In this document: one piece after another, positions 15,846 through 24,592 of the stretch
Layout of the letters: each line of letters begins with the position of its first letter
Numbering within the stretch: position 1 is the first letter of the stretch
NCBI GenBank assembly: GCA_910586485.1
Contig: CAJUIA010000044.1
Coordinates: 1 to 30,624 of the forward strand
DNA from: an uncultured Acetatifactor sp.
GTDB taxonomy: Bacteria > Bacillota > Clostridia > Lachnospirales > Lachnospiraceae
Direction of reading: 5' to 3'
Length of the DNA: 30,624 nt
Program-made: the position numbers and the translations under genes
The notes under the pieces: model-generated
The model's input: the letters and a program-made list of their open reading frames with translations, nothing else
Told to the model about the DNA's origin: nothing
Databases searched by the model: none

Positions 15846-16436
15846 CTAAAATATAAGCTGGATAATGCCCAGCCCGATCAGCAGAAGACCTGAAATCGGA
15901 TCGGCGGCATTACCGATCAGGCGAAGAAAGCGGCTTTGGCCCAGCCGGTTTCCGCATAAAAGGAAAAGAGCGGAAAAGGAAAATGTTGTCACGGCGGCAG
16001 GGAGCAGTGGAAGACCTGCCATGCTGGCGCTTAAACCGATGCCGATATTGTTCAGGGAAAGGGTCATGCTCAGGAAAAAGGTTTCTGCAGGCTTCAGGCA
16101 GGCCGAGATTTTTTCTGCGGATGCTATTTCCGGGGCATGTGCCGTTTTTGTTGACTGATTCAAATCGCCGGAATGCAGGATCCATTTAAAAATATAGTAG
16201 GCGCCCAAAAGGATCAGAATGATGCTGCCAATGCGGTCTGCCAGAGAAGCGTGAAGAAAAAGCAGCAGACGGCTTCCAAGGCAGACGGAAAGGCAGGTCC
16301 CCAATAGAGATACCAGGCTGATGCACAGGTTTTGCAGCACATTAATGCGGATTTTGCGGAGCCCGTAACCGATGCCTACCAGCAGAGCATCCAGACTGGC
16401 GGATATTCCAAACAGGAGGGAAGGAAGTAACTGCAT
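15846..16436 (-). CDS. ytaF: Sporulation membrane protein YtaF (MntP-like)
   Basis: A 196-residue protein with six hydrophobic segments in two groups of three, an arrangement shared with the MntP/DUF204 manganese exporters. The N-terminal SLLFGISASLDALLVGIGYG and the mid-protein SLNNIGIGLSASMAG carry the repeated acidic/asparagine helix motifs of the family. The loop in the middle (about 90-130) is charged. YtaF is expressed in sporulating cells of bacilli, but its substrate is not established. It is co-directional with the germination gene (121 bases between), consistent with sporulation-linked expression. Confidence 0.85.
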   Translation of the reverse strand: MQLLPSLLFGISASLDALLVGIGYGLRKIRINVLQNLCISLVSLLGTCLSVCLGSRLLLFLHASLADRIGSIILILLGAYYIFKWILHSGDLNQSTKTAHAPEIASAEKISACLKPAETFFLSMTLSLNNIGIGLSASMAGLPLLPAAVTTFSFSALFLLCGNRLGQSRFLRLIGNAADPISGLLLIGLGIIQLIF

Positions 16437-16510
16437 AATAAGGTCCTATATATATTCAACTTTCAATTAATATATTCCTGTTTTTGGTATCTTGTGCTAT
16501 CATGTAAATA

Positions 16511-16561
16511 GCCGCAAAGAAAAACAAGCGGCTGCGCAGCAGACATTTGTTTTTCTGCGGC
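16511..16561. terminator. Hairpin between ytaF and the deacetylase gene
   Basis: The left arm 16511-16527 pairs with 16547-16561 with a two-base bulge, holding GCCGC/GCGGC and A/T runs. It lies between divergent genes, so it may be a structured leader instead of a terminator. A 15-base direct repeat (AAAACAAGCGGCTGC at 16521-16535 and 16586-16600) overlaps it. Confidence 0.4.
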
Positions 16562-16622
16562 ATTTAACGAGAAAGCGCCGGCGAGAAAACAAGCGGCTGC
16601 AAAGCATACAAGGAGGACGGCA

Positions 16623-17459
16623 ATGAGATTTGTATATCCTAAGGGTCTGCGAAAGGCTTTAACCTTCAGCTATGATGACGGTGAAATTTTTGACAGAAAA
16701 CTTGCAAAATTGCTAAGAGATTACGGCATGCGGGGGACGTTTCATTTAAATTCCGGCAGCCTGGAGCCTGGAGAAAGGGGCAGTTACCATATTGGAACGG
16801 GAGAGCTGAAGGAGGTTTATGCGGGGCACGAGATTGCCTGCCATGGTGTAGAACACAGGAATCCCACGCTGATTACGCGGCAGCAGCTGGTACTGGAGAT
16901 ACAGGAGGACAGAAAAACCTTAGAGAAGCTGACCGGGGGAATGGTACAGGGGATGTCCTATGCTTTTGGAAGCTATGATGACAATGTGATCAGCGTGGCA
17001 AAGGAGCTGGGAATAAAATATTCCAGAACGGTAAATAGTACAGGAGGGTTTTTCCCGCCTGCTGACTTTATGCAGTGGCACCCCACCTGCCATCACAACG
17101 ACCGGCTGCTGGAGCTGGGAGACAGGTTTTTAAAGGCAGAGGACTTTTATGAGCTGCCGCTGATGTATGTCTGGGGTCACAGCTTTGAGTTCGGAGGCTC
17201 CGGAGACTGGAGTGTGATTGAGGCTTTTGCAGAGAAGATGGCCGGGAAAAACGATATTTGGTATGCCACAAATATGGAGATCTTTACCTATATCAGTGCC
17301 CAGCGGCAGCAGGAATTCTCGGCAGACGGGCATACTATGTATAATCCCACTGCAGTCAGCGTGTGGGTGAGCAGCCGGGAAGGTTGTCTGGAGGTAAAGC
17401 CGGGTGAGTATATAAAGCTTGGGGAAGGTCATATTGCAGGAAGGGATGTGGATATATGA
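16623..17459 (+). CDS. Polysaccharide deacetylase (NodB-homology)
   Basis: A 278-residue protein of the carbohydrate esterase 4 fold. SYDDG at residues 16-20 supplies the catalytic and metal-binding aspartates, HGVEH near residue 79 gives the metal histidines, and later MSYAFGSYDD, MQWHPTCHH and YVWGHSFEF match the family's remaining motifs. It would remove acetyl groups from a glycan; no signal peptide is present, so it may act in the cytoplasm. The start follows AAGGAGG. Its stop overlaps the start of the next gene (ATGA), so translation is coupled with the YwlG protein. Confidence 0.88.
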   Translation: MRFVYPKGLRKALTFSYDDGEIFDRKLAKLLRDYGMRGTFHLNSGSLEPGERGSYHIGTGELKEVYAGHEIACHGVEHRNPTLITRQQLVLEIQEDRKTLEKLTGGMVQGMSYAFGSYDDNVISVAKELGIKYSRTVNSTGGFFPPADFMQWHPTCHHNDRLLELGDRFLKAEDFYELPLMYVWGHSFEFGGSGDWSVIEAFAEKMAGKNDIWYATNMEIFTYISAQRQQEFSADGHTMYNPTAVSVWVSSREGCLEVKPGEYIKLGEGHIAGRDVDI

Positions 17460-18016
17460 CGGAAGATATGACGATTATCGGGGAAGAGGCGTACAGGGCG
17501 GCAAAGGAGCTGCTGGATGCTGCCCGGCCTAAGAAGGATCAGATACTTTTGGTGGGCTGCTCTACAAGTGAGGTGGGCGGCGCGGCAATAGGCACCTTTT
17601 CACGTCCGGAGCTGGCGGAGGTGGTATTCGGCGGCATTTATCAGGCCACGCAGGAGGCCGGGGTTTATATGGCGGCACAATGCTGCGAGCATTTGAACAG
17701 GGCTGTTATTCTGGAGAGAGAAGCGGCAGAGCGGTACGGATATGAAGAAGTGAACGTAGTACCACAGCCCAAGGCAGGCGGATCCTTTGCAACGGCTGCC
17801 TACAAGGCCCTTGAGCAGCCTGTGGCAGTGGAGCATGTCAGGGCTCACATGGGACTGGACATCGGAGACACGTTGATCGGTATGCACTTAAAGGATGTGG
17901 CCGTGCCGGTGAGGATTCGCACGAAACAGATTGGGGACGCACATGTGGTATGTGCGCGGACCAGGCCCAAATTCATCGGCGGCGAGCGGGCTGTGTATGA
18001 CAGCGGACAGATGTAA
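17456..18016 (+). CDS. TIGR01440/UPF0340 family protein (YwlG)
   Basis: A 186-residue protein matching the YwlG family end to end: LLVGCSTSEVGGAAIGT near residue 32, AAQCCEHLNRAVILEREAAE near 72, VVPQPKAGGSFATAAYK near 100, and AHMGLDIGDTLIGMHLKDVAVPVR. The function is not known. It shares ATGA with the deacetylase stop and no other gene follows in the transcript. Confidence 0.9.
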   Translation: MTEDMTIIGEEAYRAAKELLDAARPKKDQILLVGCSTSEVGGAAIGTFSRPELAEVVFGGIYQATQEAGVYMAAQCCEHLNRAVILEREAAERYGYEEVNVVPQPKAGGSFATAAYKALEQPVAVEHVRAHMGLDIGDTLIGMHLKDVAVPVRIRTKQIGDAHVVCARTRPKFIGGERAVYDSGQM

Positions 18017-18021
18017 AAAGG

Positions 18022-18043
18022 CTGCCGGCATTCAGGCCGGCAG
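18022..18043 (+). terminator. Terminator after the YwlG gene
   Basis: CTGCCGGC (18022-18029) pairs with GCCGGCAG (18036-18043), followed by a weak T-rich stretch. Confidence 0.6.
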
Positions 18044-18116
18044 TCTGTAAAATTTGATTCCCGCGAGCAATGAGCCAAGTCAGCATGGCTGACTTTGTGC
18101 CTTTGCGTGCACGAGC

Positions 18117-18136
18117 AAAAAGCCATTTTTGATGGC
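18117..18136 (-). terminator. Terminator of murG
   Basis: On the minus strand GCCAT-CAAAA-ATGGC followed by TTTTT. A further 8-bp hairpin with a 3-base loop (18077-18084 with 18088-18095) lies just beyond. Confidence 0.7.
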
Positions 18137-18161
18137 ATGACGTTTGCCTGGGGTAATCGGC

Positions 18162-19232
18162 TTAATCGGGAAGCCTGACCTCTTCAAGGAGCTTCAGGAT
18201 CGTCTGTATGGAATCCATTTGGCCGCTTCCGCTCATGGCATCATGATAATTCTGGCGGTTGAAGTAAAGCTCATGTACCTTATCGACCAATAGCTCCGGA
18301 GTCAGATCGTCTTCATTGATTACGATGGAAAATCCCTGGGCCTCGAAGGACTGAGCGTTCAACAGCTGATCTCCCCTGCTGCTTGCGGCGGGGAGAGGAA
18401 TGAGAATATTCGGCTTTTTTAACGCCAGCAGTTCACAGATGGAATTTGCGCCGGCTCTGGAGATCACGATGTCCGCCATGGCAAACAAATCCTTCAGCTC
18501 TGTTTTGATGTACTCAAACTGCTTATAGCCGGGGGTATTTAAGAGCAGATTATCAATTTTGTCTTTTCCGCAGAGATGGACTACCTGATAATCCTCCAAA
18601 AGTCTGGGAAGAGCATCTCTTACCGATTTGTTTACGCTGGAAGCTCCCAGGCTTCCGCCGATCACCATGATTACCGGCTTATTGGCGGAAAAGCCGCACA
18701 TGTTCAGCCCTGCCAGCTTGTTTCCCTGGGAAAGCTCCGCTCGGATGGGCGAGCCTGTCAGTACGGCCTTTTGGGCAGGCAGAAGCTTTAAGGTTTCGGG
18801 AAAATTACAGCACACTTTTTCGGCCGCGGAAATGCAGAGCTTGTTGGCAAGTCCGGGCGTCATATCCGATTCGTGGATAATGCAGGGGATTTTCAAAATA
18901 GAGGCAGCCCGGACCACCGGCACGCTGACAAAGCCTCCCTTTGAAAAGACTACGCTGGGCATATATTTTTTTAAAAATTTTTTAGCTTCATAAAAGCCCT
19001 TTATCACCCGAAAGGGATCCGTAAAATTTTTAAGGTCCAGATAGCGGCGGAATTTGCCGGTGGCGATTCCTACATAGGGAATGTTAAAATCAGCAATCAG
19101 CTTTTTTTCGATGCTGTCGTAAGAGCCCATGTATGTGATTTCATATCCGGCCTCCTGCAGCGCGGGAAGCAGCGCGATATTGGGCGTGACATGTCCTGCC
19201 GTTCCTCCGCCTGTCAACACAATTTTTTTCAT
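18162..19232 (-). CDS. murG: MurG, lipid II-forming GlcNAc transferase
   Basis: A 356-residue membrane-associated GT-B glycosyltransferase that adds GlcNAc to lipid I, making lipid II for peptidoglycan. The glycine-rich loop GGGTAGHVTPN is at residues 8-18, VVFSKGGFVSVPVV near 95, CIIHESDMTPGLANK near 117, MVIGGSLGASSVN near 192, and ISRAGANSICELLALKKP near 258; all are MurG signatures. It is not in a dcw cluster here but follows a TSCPD gene with which it shares four bases. Some genomes carry a second, dispersed murG-like copy, and this may be one. Confidence 0.93.
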   Translation of the reverse strand: MKKIVLTGGGTAGHVTPNIALLPALQEAGYEITYMGSYDSIEKKLIADFNIPYVGIATGKFRRYLDLKNFTDPFRVIKGFYEAKKFLKKYMPSVVFSKGGFVSVPVVRAASILKIPCIIHESDMTPGLANKLCISAAEKVCCNFPETLKLLPAQKAVLTGSPIRAELSQGNKLAGLNMCGFSANKPVIMVIGGSLGASSVNKSVRDALPRLLEDYQVVHLCGKDKIDNLLLNTPGYKQFEYIKTELKDLFAMADIVISRAGANSICELLALKKPNILIPLPAASSRGDQLLNAQSFEAQGFSIVINEDDLTPELLVDKVHELYFNRQNYHDAMSGSGQMDSIQTILKLLEEVRLPD

Positions 19233-19465
19233 ATCATGCTCTCCAGTGCGATTGCCAGTTGATCAGGACAAGAGGTGGGCTTCATGCCGCATTTGATACC
19301 TTTAAGCTTGGAAATGGCGTCCTCCGGCTTCATTCCCTTTACCAGGGCACAGATGCCCTTCAGATTGCCGTTGCATCCGCCGACGAACTGCACGGAGTCG
19401 ATGACGCCGTCCTTTATTTCAATATTGATTTCCTGCGAGCAGGTTCCGCTTGTCTTGTATTTCAT
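19229..19465 (-). CDS. TSCPD-domain protein (TIGR03905)
   Basis: A 78-residue protein with the features of TIGR03905: GTCSQEINIEI, FVGGCNGNLKGIC, and C-terminal GIKCGMKPTSCPDQLA holding the TSCPD motif. Its five cysteines could bind metal. The domain is also found at the end of class II ribonucleotide reductases, but the stand-alone form has no assigned role. It starts after AAGGAGG and a clear promoter (19496-19524) and ends inside the murG start (ATGA). Confidence 0.92.
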   Translation of the reverse strand: MKYKTSGTCSQEINIEIKDGVIDSVQFVGGCNGNLKGICALVKGMKPEDAISKLKGIKCGMKPTSCPDQLAIALESMI

Positions 19466-19495
19466 AGTATTTCGACCTCCTTATAAATTATTTTA

Positions 19496-19524
19496 AGTAT
19501 AGCAGATTCGGTGCGGTGTTTCAA
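19496..19524 (-). promoter_or_regulatory. Promoter of the TSCPD-murG operon
   Basis: On the minus strand TTGAAA (19519-19524), 17 bases, TATACT (19496-19501). Confidence 0.75.
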
Positions 19525-19569
19525 TTTAAAAATATCCTGCCATGGCATTATTGTGCCACAGATCGAGGA

Positions 19570-19688
19570 CATTCTACCATGCCTTAGCACAACAGCATTC
19601 TGTCATGCCCTGACACAACAGCATTCTGTCATGCCCTGGCACAACAGCATTCTGCCATGCCCTGGCACAACAGCATTCTGTAATGCTG
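19570..19688. repeat. 26-bp minisatellite, four copies and a partial fifth
   Basis: Units begin at 19570, 19596, 19622 and 19648, with a truncated copy from 19674. They differ at one to a few bases (CATTCTGTCATGCCCTGACA type). TGCCA and TGGCA inside the units can pair. The stretch 19466-19826 holds this repeat, the TSCPD promoter and a hairpin, and no convincing gene; a 26-base period does not fit coding. Confidence 0.9.
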
Positions 19689-19753
19689 ACGCAATTTGTC
19701 GATGGAAAAATCTGTAAAAAAAGAGAAGTTTATCTTATAATTAAGATATACAA

Positions 19754-19800
19754 AAGCCGAATCTGCGAAACAGCAGGTCCGGCTTGTCTTATTTTCATTT
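19754..19800. terminator. Hairpin before the membrane protein gene
   Basis: AAGCCG (19754-19759) pairs with CGGCTT (19780-19785), and CTGC with GCAG inside. T-rich tracts follow on both strands. No clear upstream gene is served, so it may be a leader attenuator. Confidence 0.45.
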
Positions 19801-19826
19801 ATTTCGCGGAAAGGTATGGTTATTAT

Positions 19827-20780
19827 ATGAAGATCAGTGTTTTTGCAGAACAAAAGGTAGTAACGGTATGTATGTTTACCTGTCTCGCCTTAAGTATTTT
19901 TTTGAAGATTTTTTTAGGTATGCTGTACCGCCATATGATAAAGGAGGCGGATAACATGGCAATTACCAGCAACAAGCTGTTGAAGCAGTGTAAAACGAAG
20001 TTTTCAAATTGTTACGAGTTAAACAATGGTATTCATAATATTCCTGTTTTCGTGGACAAGTTTATTAACAGGCTGTCCTTGGGCTGCTTTTCCTTTGATC
20101 TGCTTTATCATCTTTCAGGACAAATGATGCTGTTTTCGGTGGTGTCCGCAGGAATCGGTATCTGCCGGAGTATTATTGCCGGGCGGACGCTGGGAGCAAT
20201 TCTTCCCTTTTATATCGTTAGTTTCTTAGGGCTGTATCTGTATTTTTCCGTGTCAACGGTAGCGGATATTAAGGGGAAGAGAAGGATGTTGAAGATCAAT
20301 CTGGTGGACTATCTGGAAAATCATCTGGCCTCCAGGATGAACGTAACCAGGCGGGATATGGAGATGCTGTACGGCGATGCGGCTTTTCAGGAAAAGGAAG
20401 GGGCTTTGGAGGGGCAGGGCTCCGACAGGGGAAAGCGAAGCAAGACGGGAAGAAGAACCGTGGAGCTGATGCCCGTGGGAGGACGACTGACGGCAGGCAG
20501 AGAAAATGCGGTATCCAGAGAAGCATCCGAAGAGGTGCGGCGTATGATGGAGGGAGCCAGGGAGGCATCTCTTAAGGTTACGGCAGGGGAGCCTGAGCCC
20601 TTGAGCCGTCAAAACATGCTTTCCCAGATGAAAGATCTACAGGAGGAATCACAGCCTGCCGGAGCGGAAGCACCAAAGGGAGCTTCCGAGGAAGTACAGC
20701 GCATGGTACAGGCATCGCAGGATGCGGCGGTTACGGAGGAAGAGCTGGAAATGCTGTTAAAGGAGTTTCTGACGGGCTGA
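19827..20780 (+). CDS. Unknown membrane protein with repeated C-terminal motif
   Basis: A 317-residue protein that I do not recognise. There are three hydrophobic segments: about 9-32, 96-120 and 126-150. The rest is a charged cytoplasm-like tail. The tail contains a duplicated motif, ASEEVRRMMEGAREASL and ASEEVQRMVQASQDAAV, about 60 residues apart, and ends in EEELEMLLKEFLTG, so it looks like a short linear binding motif used twice. The start at 19827 is inferred from GGAAAGG 12 bases upstream; an ATG at 19816 is out of frame and stops at once. Confidence 0.65.
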   Translation: MKISVFAEQKVVTVCMFTCLALSIFLKIFLGMLYRHMIKEADNMAITSNKLLKQCKTKFSNCYELNNGIHNIPVFVDKFINRLSLGCFSFDLLYHLSGQMMLFSVVSAGIGICRSIIAGRTLGAILPFYIVSFLGLYLYFSVSTVADIKGKRRMLKINLVDYLENHLASRMNVTRRDMEMLYGDAAFQEKEGALEGQGSDRGKRSKTGRRTVELMPVGGRLTAGRENAVSREASEEVRRMMEGAREASLKVTAGEPEPLSRQNMLSQMKDLQEESQPAGAEAPKGASEEVQRMVQASQDAAVTEEELEMLLKEFLTG

Positions 20781-20801
20781 GAAATCCCTTTGTTTTTCAC
20801 A

Positions 20802-20830
20802 TTGCGAATTTTCCTGGCGGATACTATAAT
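20802..20830 (+). promoter_or_regulatory. Promoter of the OLD-like gene
   Basis: TTGCGA (20802-20807), 17 bases, TATAAT (20825-20830). Confidence 0.8.
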
Positions 20831-20890
20831 GAAGGTATAACATTTTTGCCGGACAGAGTACAAGTCTGTCTTACATGATGGGAGCCGCTT

Positions 20891-22747
20891 ATGAAGATCG
20901 CCAGCCTGCACATCCAGAATTTTAAGTCCATACATGACATGTATATCCCTGATATTGAGGATGCTCTGATCCTGGTGGGACAAAACAATACCGGAAAAAC
21001 CACCGTGCTGGACGCTATCCGGGCAGTGGGTGGAGAATATCAGATCGGGACGGAGGATTTTGGCGAGGCAGGGGCAAAAATTAAGATCCGGGTAACGCTG
21101 TCCTTTACGGAAGAGGACCTTGACCTGCTGCGGCGCAGAGGCGTAGTCAGTCAATACCGGAAGCAGGAGGCATGGTATCGGGATTTTTGCGAAAAGCTGC
21201 CTTCTTATTCGAACGGGACCCTTACCTTTACCATGACGGCTAACCGGGACGGCCGCGTCCGTTATCTGGACGGTATCAACAAACATAATCCCTATATTCA
21301 GGAAGTATTTCCCAAAATATATCATGTGGATACGGAACGCAGGGTAGAGCAGCTGCAGAGTGACCTTCTGCTGTTGCAGGAGGACGAGATTTTAAAGCGG
21401 ATGCGTTCGGGCTGCTGTATGTTTAATCAGGCCAGAGACTGCAGCTATTGCTTTAGCTGCATCGGCTTGATCGAGCAGAAAAGTCCTGCGGAATTGAATG
21501 CCTTCGAGACCTCCAAGCTGCTGGATTATAAGCTGTATCAGCTGAATCTGGACGCCTTTGCCGGGCGGGTAAACGACTGCTTTCACAAGAACGGAGGCAG
21601 GGAAAGCATTTTATATTCCATGAACAGGGATGTGGAAAAAATATTGGAGGTTACCACGGAAATACGCCATCCGGCGCAGAACGTGCCCCGGCCTATTTCT
21701 CACATGGGCAAGGGGATGAGGTCTATTTATCTGTTTTCTCTTTTGGAAGCGTATACGCAGGTAGAAGAAAATCTTCCCAGCATTATCATGATTGAGGACC
21801 CGGAAATTTTTCTTCACCCCAGCCTGCAGAAGGTGTGCGGCACCATCCTTTATCGTCTGTCCGCGAAAAATCAGGTGATTTTTACCACCCATTCTCCGAA
21901 TTTACTGCCGAATTTTAACAGCAGGCAGATCAGGCAGGTAGTGCTGCGGGAGGACGGCTCCAGTGACATTCGGAAGAAGACTGACATCAGCGCGATTTTG
22001 GATGATCTGGGCTATACGGCGGGGGATCTGATGAACGTAAACTTTGTGTTTATTGTGGAAGGTAAGCAGGATAAGTCCCGTCTGCCGCTGCTGCTTAGGA
22101 AGTACTATGCAGAAACGACGGACAGTGAGGGAAATTTATCGCGCATTGCCATCATCACTACCAACAGCTGTACCAACATCAAAACTTATGCCAATTTAAA
22201 ATATATGAATCAGATTTACCTTAAGGATCAATTCCTGATGGTGAGGGACAGCGACGGTCAGGACCCGGTCGTTCTGGGGAAGCAGCTTTGCCGCTATTAT
22301 GAGGAACGGAATCAGGAGGACATGGATAAGCTGCCCAGGGTCCGCCCGGAGAACGTGCTGATCCTGAAATACTATTCCTTTGAAAATTACTTTTTGAATC
22401 CGGAAATCATGGCGAAGCTTGGCATTGTGGAGTCGGAGGATGCCTTTTATGAAATTTTTCTGGAGAAATGGAAGGAATACCTGTATCGCCTCAAAAGCGG
22501 CCGCCGGCTGACGGAAGTGCTGGGGCATGATCTGGAAACCGTGGAGGATGTCCGCCGGCATATGGAGGAAATCCGCATTTATATACGAGGGCACAATTTA
22601 TTCGACATTTTTTATGGAAAATACAAGGACCGGGAAAGAGAAATTTTGGAACAATATATAGAAATCGCTCCCAAGGAGGACTTCCGGGACATTTTTACGG
22701 CGCTGGAACGGTTTCCCTATTTTGAGAGCAGAAGGAATGAAGATTGA
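20891..22747 (+). CDS. OLD-family ATPase with TOPRIM nuclease domain
   Basis: A 618-residue protein. The N-terminal ABC-type ATPase has Walker A GQNNTGKTT (30-38), a signature-like SHMGKGMRS (270-278), Walker B SIIMIEDPEIFLHP (297-310) and the H-loop TTHSPN (332-337). The C-terminal TOPRIM part has VFIVEGKQD with Glu390 and RDSDG with Asp453 and Asp455, then SFENYFLNPE. A cysteine cluster (175, 176, 184, 187, 190) in the ATPase is unusual and may bind zinc or an iron-sulfur centre. OLD proteins are ATP-regulated nucleases, several in phage defence; no GajB-like helicase gene is adjacent. A single-chain PARIS-like (AriA-AriB) protein is an alternative. Confidence 0.88.
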   Translation: MKIASLHIQNFKSIHDMYIPDIEDALILVGQNNTGKTTVLDAIRAVGGEYQIGTEDFGEAGAKIKIRVTLSFTEEDLDLLRRRGVVSQYRKQEAWYRDFCEKLPSYSNGTLTFTMTANRDGRVRYLDGINKHNPYIQEVFPKIYHVDTERRVEQLQSDLLLLQEDEILKRMRSGCCMFNQARDCSYCFSCIGLIEQKSPAELNAFETSKLLDYKLYQLNLDAFAGRVNDCFHKNGGRESILYSMNRDVEKILEVTTEIRHPAQNVPRPISHMGKGMRSIYLFSLLEAYTQVEENLPSIIMIEDPEIFLHPSLQKVCGTILYRLSAKNQVIFTTHSPNLLPNFNSRQIRQVVLREDGSSDIRKKTDISAILDDLGYTAGDLMNVNFVFIVEGKQDKSRLPLLLRKYYAETTDSEGNLSRIAIITTNSCTNIKTYANLKYMNQIYLKDQFLMVRDSDGQDPVVLGKQLCRYYEERNQEDMDKLPRVRPENVLILKYYSFENYFLNPEIMAKLGIVESEDAFYEIFLEKWKEYLYRLKSGRRLTEVLGHDLETVEDVRRHMEEIRIYIRGHNLFDIFYGKYKDREREILEQYIEIAPKEDFRDIFTALERFPYFESRRNED

Positions 22748-22785
22748 AAATCAGATGCCGCTTGTGCGGCGGAATGAGAGGAAAG

Positions 22786-23748
22786 ATGAAGATTGTAATT
22801 TTGGAGAGAAACAGTGTGGGAGAGGATGTGTCCGTGGACTGTATCCGGGATTTCGGCGAAGTCACGGAGTATCAAAATACGGTGACGGCGGAAGAGGTTC
22901 GGGAAAGGGTGAAGGAGGCGGATATTGTGATTGCCAACAAATCGCCCTTAAATGCGGACACACTGCAGAATGCGGCCAATGTAAGGCTAATCTGTGAGTT
23001 TGCCACAGGCTTTGACAACTGTGACCTGGAATATTGCAGCCGCAGGGGAATCAAGGTCACTAATGTGCGGGATTATTGTACCGCCATGGTAGCCCAGCAT
23101 ACCTTTTGTCTGGCGCTGGCGCTCAGCGAAAAGCTGGCACATTATGACACTTATGTTAAGTCTGGGGAATATAGTGCCCAGGACCGATTTTCTAATTTTG
23201 CCCTACCCTTTTATGAGCTGGAAGGGAAGACCTGGGGCATTGTGGGGATGGGGAATATCGGCAGGCGGGTGGCCGGGATTGCAAAGGCATTCGGGTGCAG
23301 GGTTATTTTTTATTCCGTGACGGGGAAGAGTACCTGTAAGGAATACCAGGAGGTGGATTTTGATACCCTGCTGGCGGAAAGTGATTTCCTGTCTTTGCAC
23401 TGCCCGTTAAGTAATCTGACGGAAAGGCTGATTGACCGAGAGGCTCTGAAGAAAATGAAAAGCACGGCGATCCTTTTAAATGTGGCCAGAGGAAGGGTGG
23501 TGGATAATACCGCCTTATATGAGGCCCTGATGAACGGAGAGATCCAGGCGGCAGGACTGGACGTGGTGGAAAACGAGCCGCTGGAGCCTTCCAATCCCTT
23601 AAGCGGCTTTCAGGACAGCAGCCGGCTGATTATTACGCCGCATCTGGCCTGGGCCAGCGTGGAGGCCAGGACCAGATGCGTATGGGAGGCTCATGAAAAT
23701 ATTGCTGCATTTTTAAGGGGCGAGGATCGGAATGTGGTGAATCCCTGA
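22786..23748 (+). CDS. D-2-hydroxyacid dehydrogenase (NAD-dependent)
   Basis: A 320-residue dehydrogenase. The NAD-binding loop is GIVGMGNIGRRVA, the catalytic arginine is in LLNVARGRVVDNTAL, the glutamate in VVENEPLEP and the histidine in IITPHLAW. It interconverts a 2-oxoacid and a D-2-hydroxyacid; whether the substrate is hydroxypyruvate/glycerate or another acid cannot be told. The start at 22786 with GAGAGG just upstream is preferred over 22744, which would overlap the end of the OLD gene by four bases and add a Cys-rich tag not typical of the family. It probably shares the upstream transcript. Confidence 0.9.
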   Translation: MKIVILERNSVGEDVSVDCIRDFGEVTEYQNTVTAEEVRERVKEADIVIANKSPLNADTLQNAANVRLICEFATGFDNCDLEYCSRRGIKVTNVRDYCTAMVAQHTFCLALALSEKLAHYDTYVKSGEYSAQDRFSNFALPFYELEGKTWGIVGMGNIGRRVAGIAKAFGCRVIFYSVTGKSTCKEYQEVDFDTLLAESDFLSLHCPLSNLTERLIDREALKKMKSTAILLNVARGRVVDNTALYEALMNGEIQAAGLDVVENEPLEPSNPLSGFQDSSRLIITPHLAWASVEARTRCVWEAHENIAAFLRGEDRNVVNP

Positions 23749-23767
23749 AGGAATCACCGCAAGGGTA

Positions 23768-24553
23768 TTAAAGGCTTTTTGTCGTTTCATGCCGATGCAG
23801 AATCATTGCCAGAAGCAGCACCGCCAGTATTAAGACAGCCTCGGCCAAAAGCGGAGAGATGATGGCTGCCAGAATGACAATGCCGGCATTGAAAAGGGCA
23901 TGGAGGAAGATGGACAGTACATAGAGCTCGATTTTGCGATTCTTTACTGCCAGGTAAATCAAATAAGATAAAGTGATGTGAAGCAGCATGGCGCCGATCC
24001 GTTCTATGCCGGCCAGATAAAACTGCTGACTGGGGAGTGTTCCCAGGACATTCAGCTGCTGCATAATTGTCTGCTGTGTGCCTGTGTCATAAGCGGAGAG
24101 CATGTTGGGCAGCGCGCCGCTGTTGATCAGCAGGGAATACAGCAGGTTATTGATGTAAGTCAGGCCAATGATCAGCATGGCCTCAATACCGCCGTGGCCG
24201 ACGCCGTAAAGAATGGCATTTTCCCGGCTTAAGGTATCCTTCATAAAGAGCTTCATGGCAACCAGGCGTCCGGTTTCCTCAAACAGGCCGGCGGCCAATC
24301 CTCCGTAAAGGGCATAGAGCCAGATATTATCGGTAATCAGAGTACCTGTAAGGCGGAAAATGAGAGTGTGAAAAATCCGCTCCAGAATCATGGCAAACAG
24401 GATAAAGGTACAGGCGCCAATGAAGAAGCTGGAAATCCGGACTTTTTTCTTCCATTTTACCACCAGGACAATACAGGCGGCGATAGGAACAATCAGGGAA
24501 ATAACCAGTGTAAAGATCATGCCGATTAAACTTGCTGTGGAAACGGGTGTCAT
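23768..24553 (-). CDS. YhfC-family intramembrane protease
   Basis: A 261-residue protein with about seven or eight hydrophobic segments. Its motif set fits the YhfC/CPBP-like group: GLFEETGR (EExxR), GVGHGGIEA, LLHITLS and FLHALFNAG, which together provide the glutamate and histidine residues of the active site. It is anchored in the membrane and may process a small membrane protein. The start at 24553 follows a perfect AGGAGG (24562-24567), preferred over an upstream ATG at 24580. It is convergent with the dehydrogenase and divergent from the GtrA gene. Confidence 0.88.
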   Translation of the reverse strand: MTPVSTASLIGMIFTLVISLIVPIAACIVLVVKWKKKVRISSFFIGACTFILFAMILERIFHTLIFRLTGTLITDNIWLYALYGGLAAGLFEETGRLVAMKLFMKDTLSRENAILYGVGHGGIEAMLIIGLTYINNLLYSLLINSGALPNMLSAYDTGTQQTIMQQLNVLGTLPSQQFYLAGIERIGAMLLHITLSYLIYLAVKNRKIELYVLSIFLHALFNAGIVILAAIISPLLAEAVLILAVLLLAMILHRHETTKSL

Positions 24554-24592
24554 GAAGGGAACCTCCTTTTTTGATTTCATTTTGATATATAT

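Noticed and set aside
19511..19717. A 68-residue frame through the 26-bp repeats
   Set aside because: It is a by-product of the repeats; the unit length shifts the frame and there is no ribosome site.
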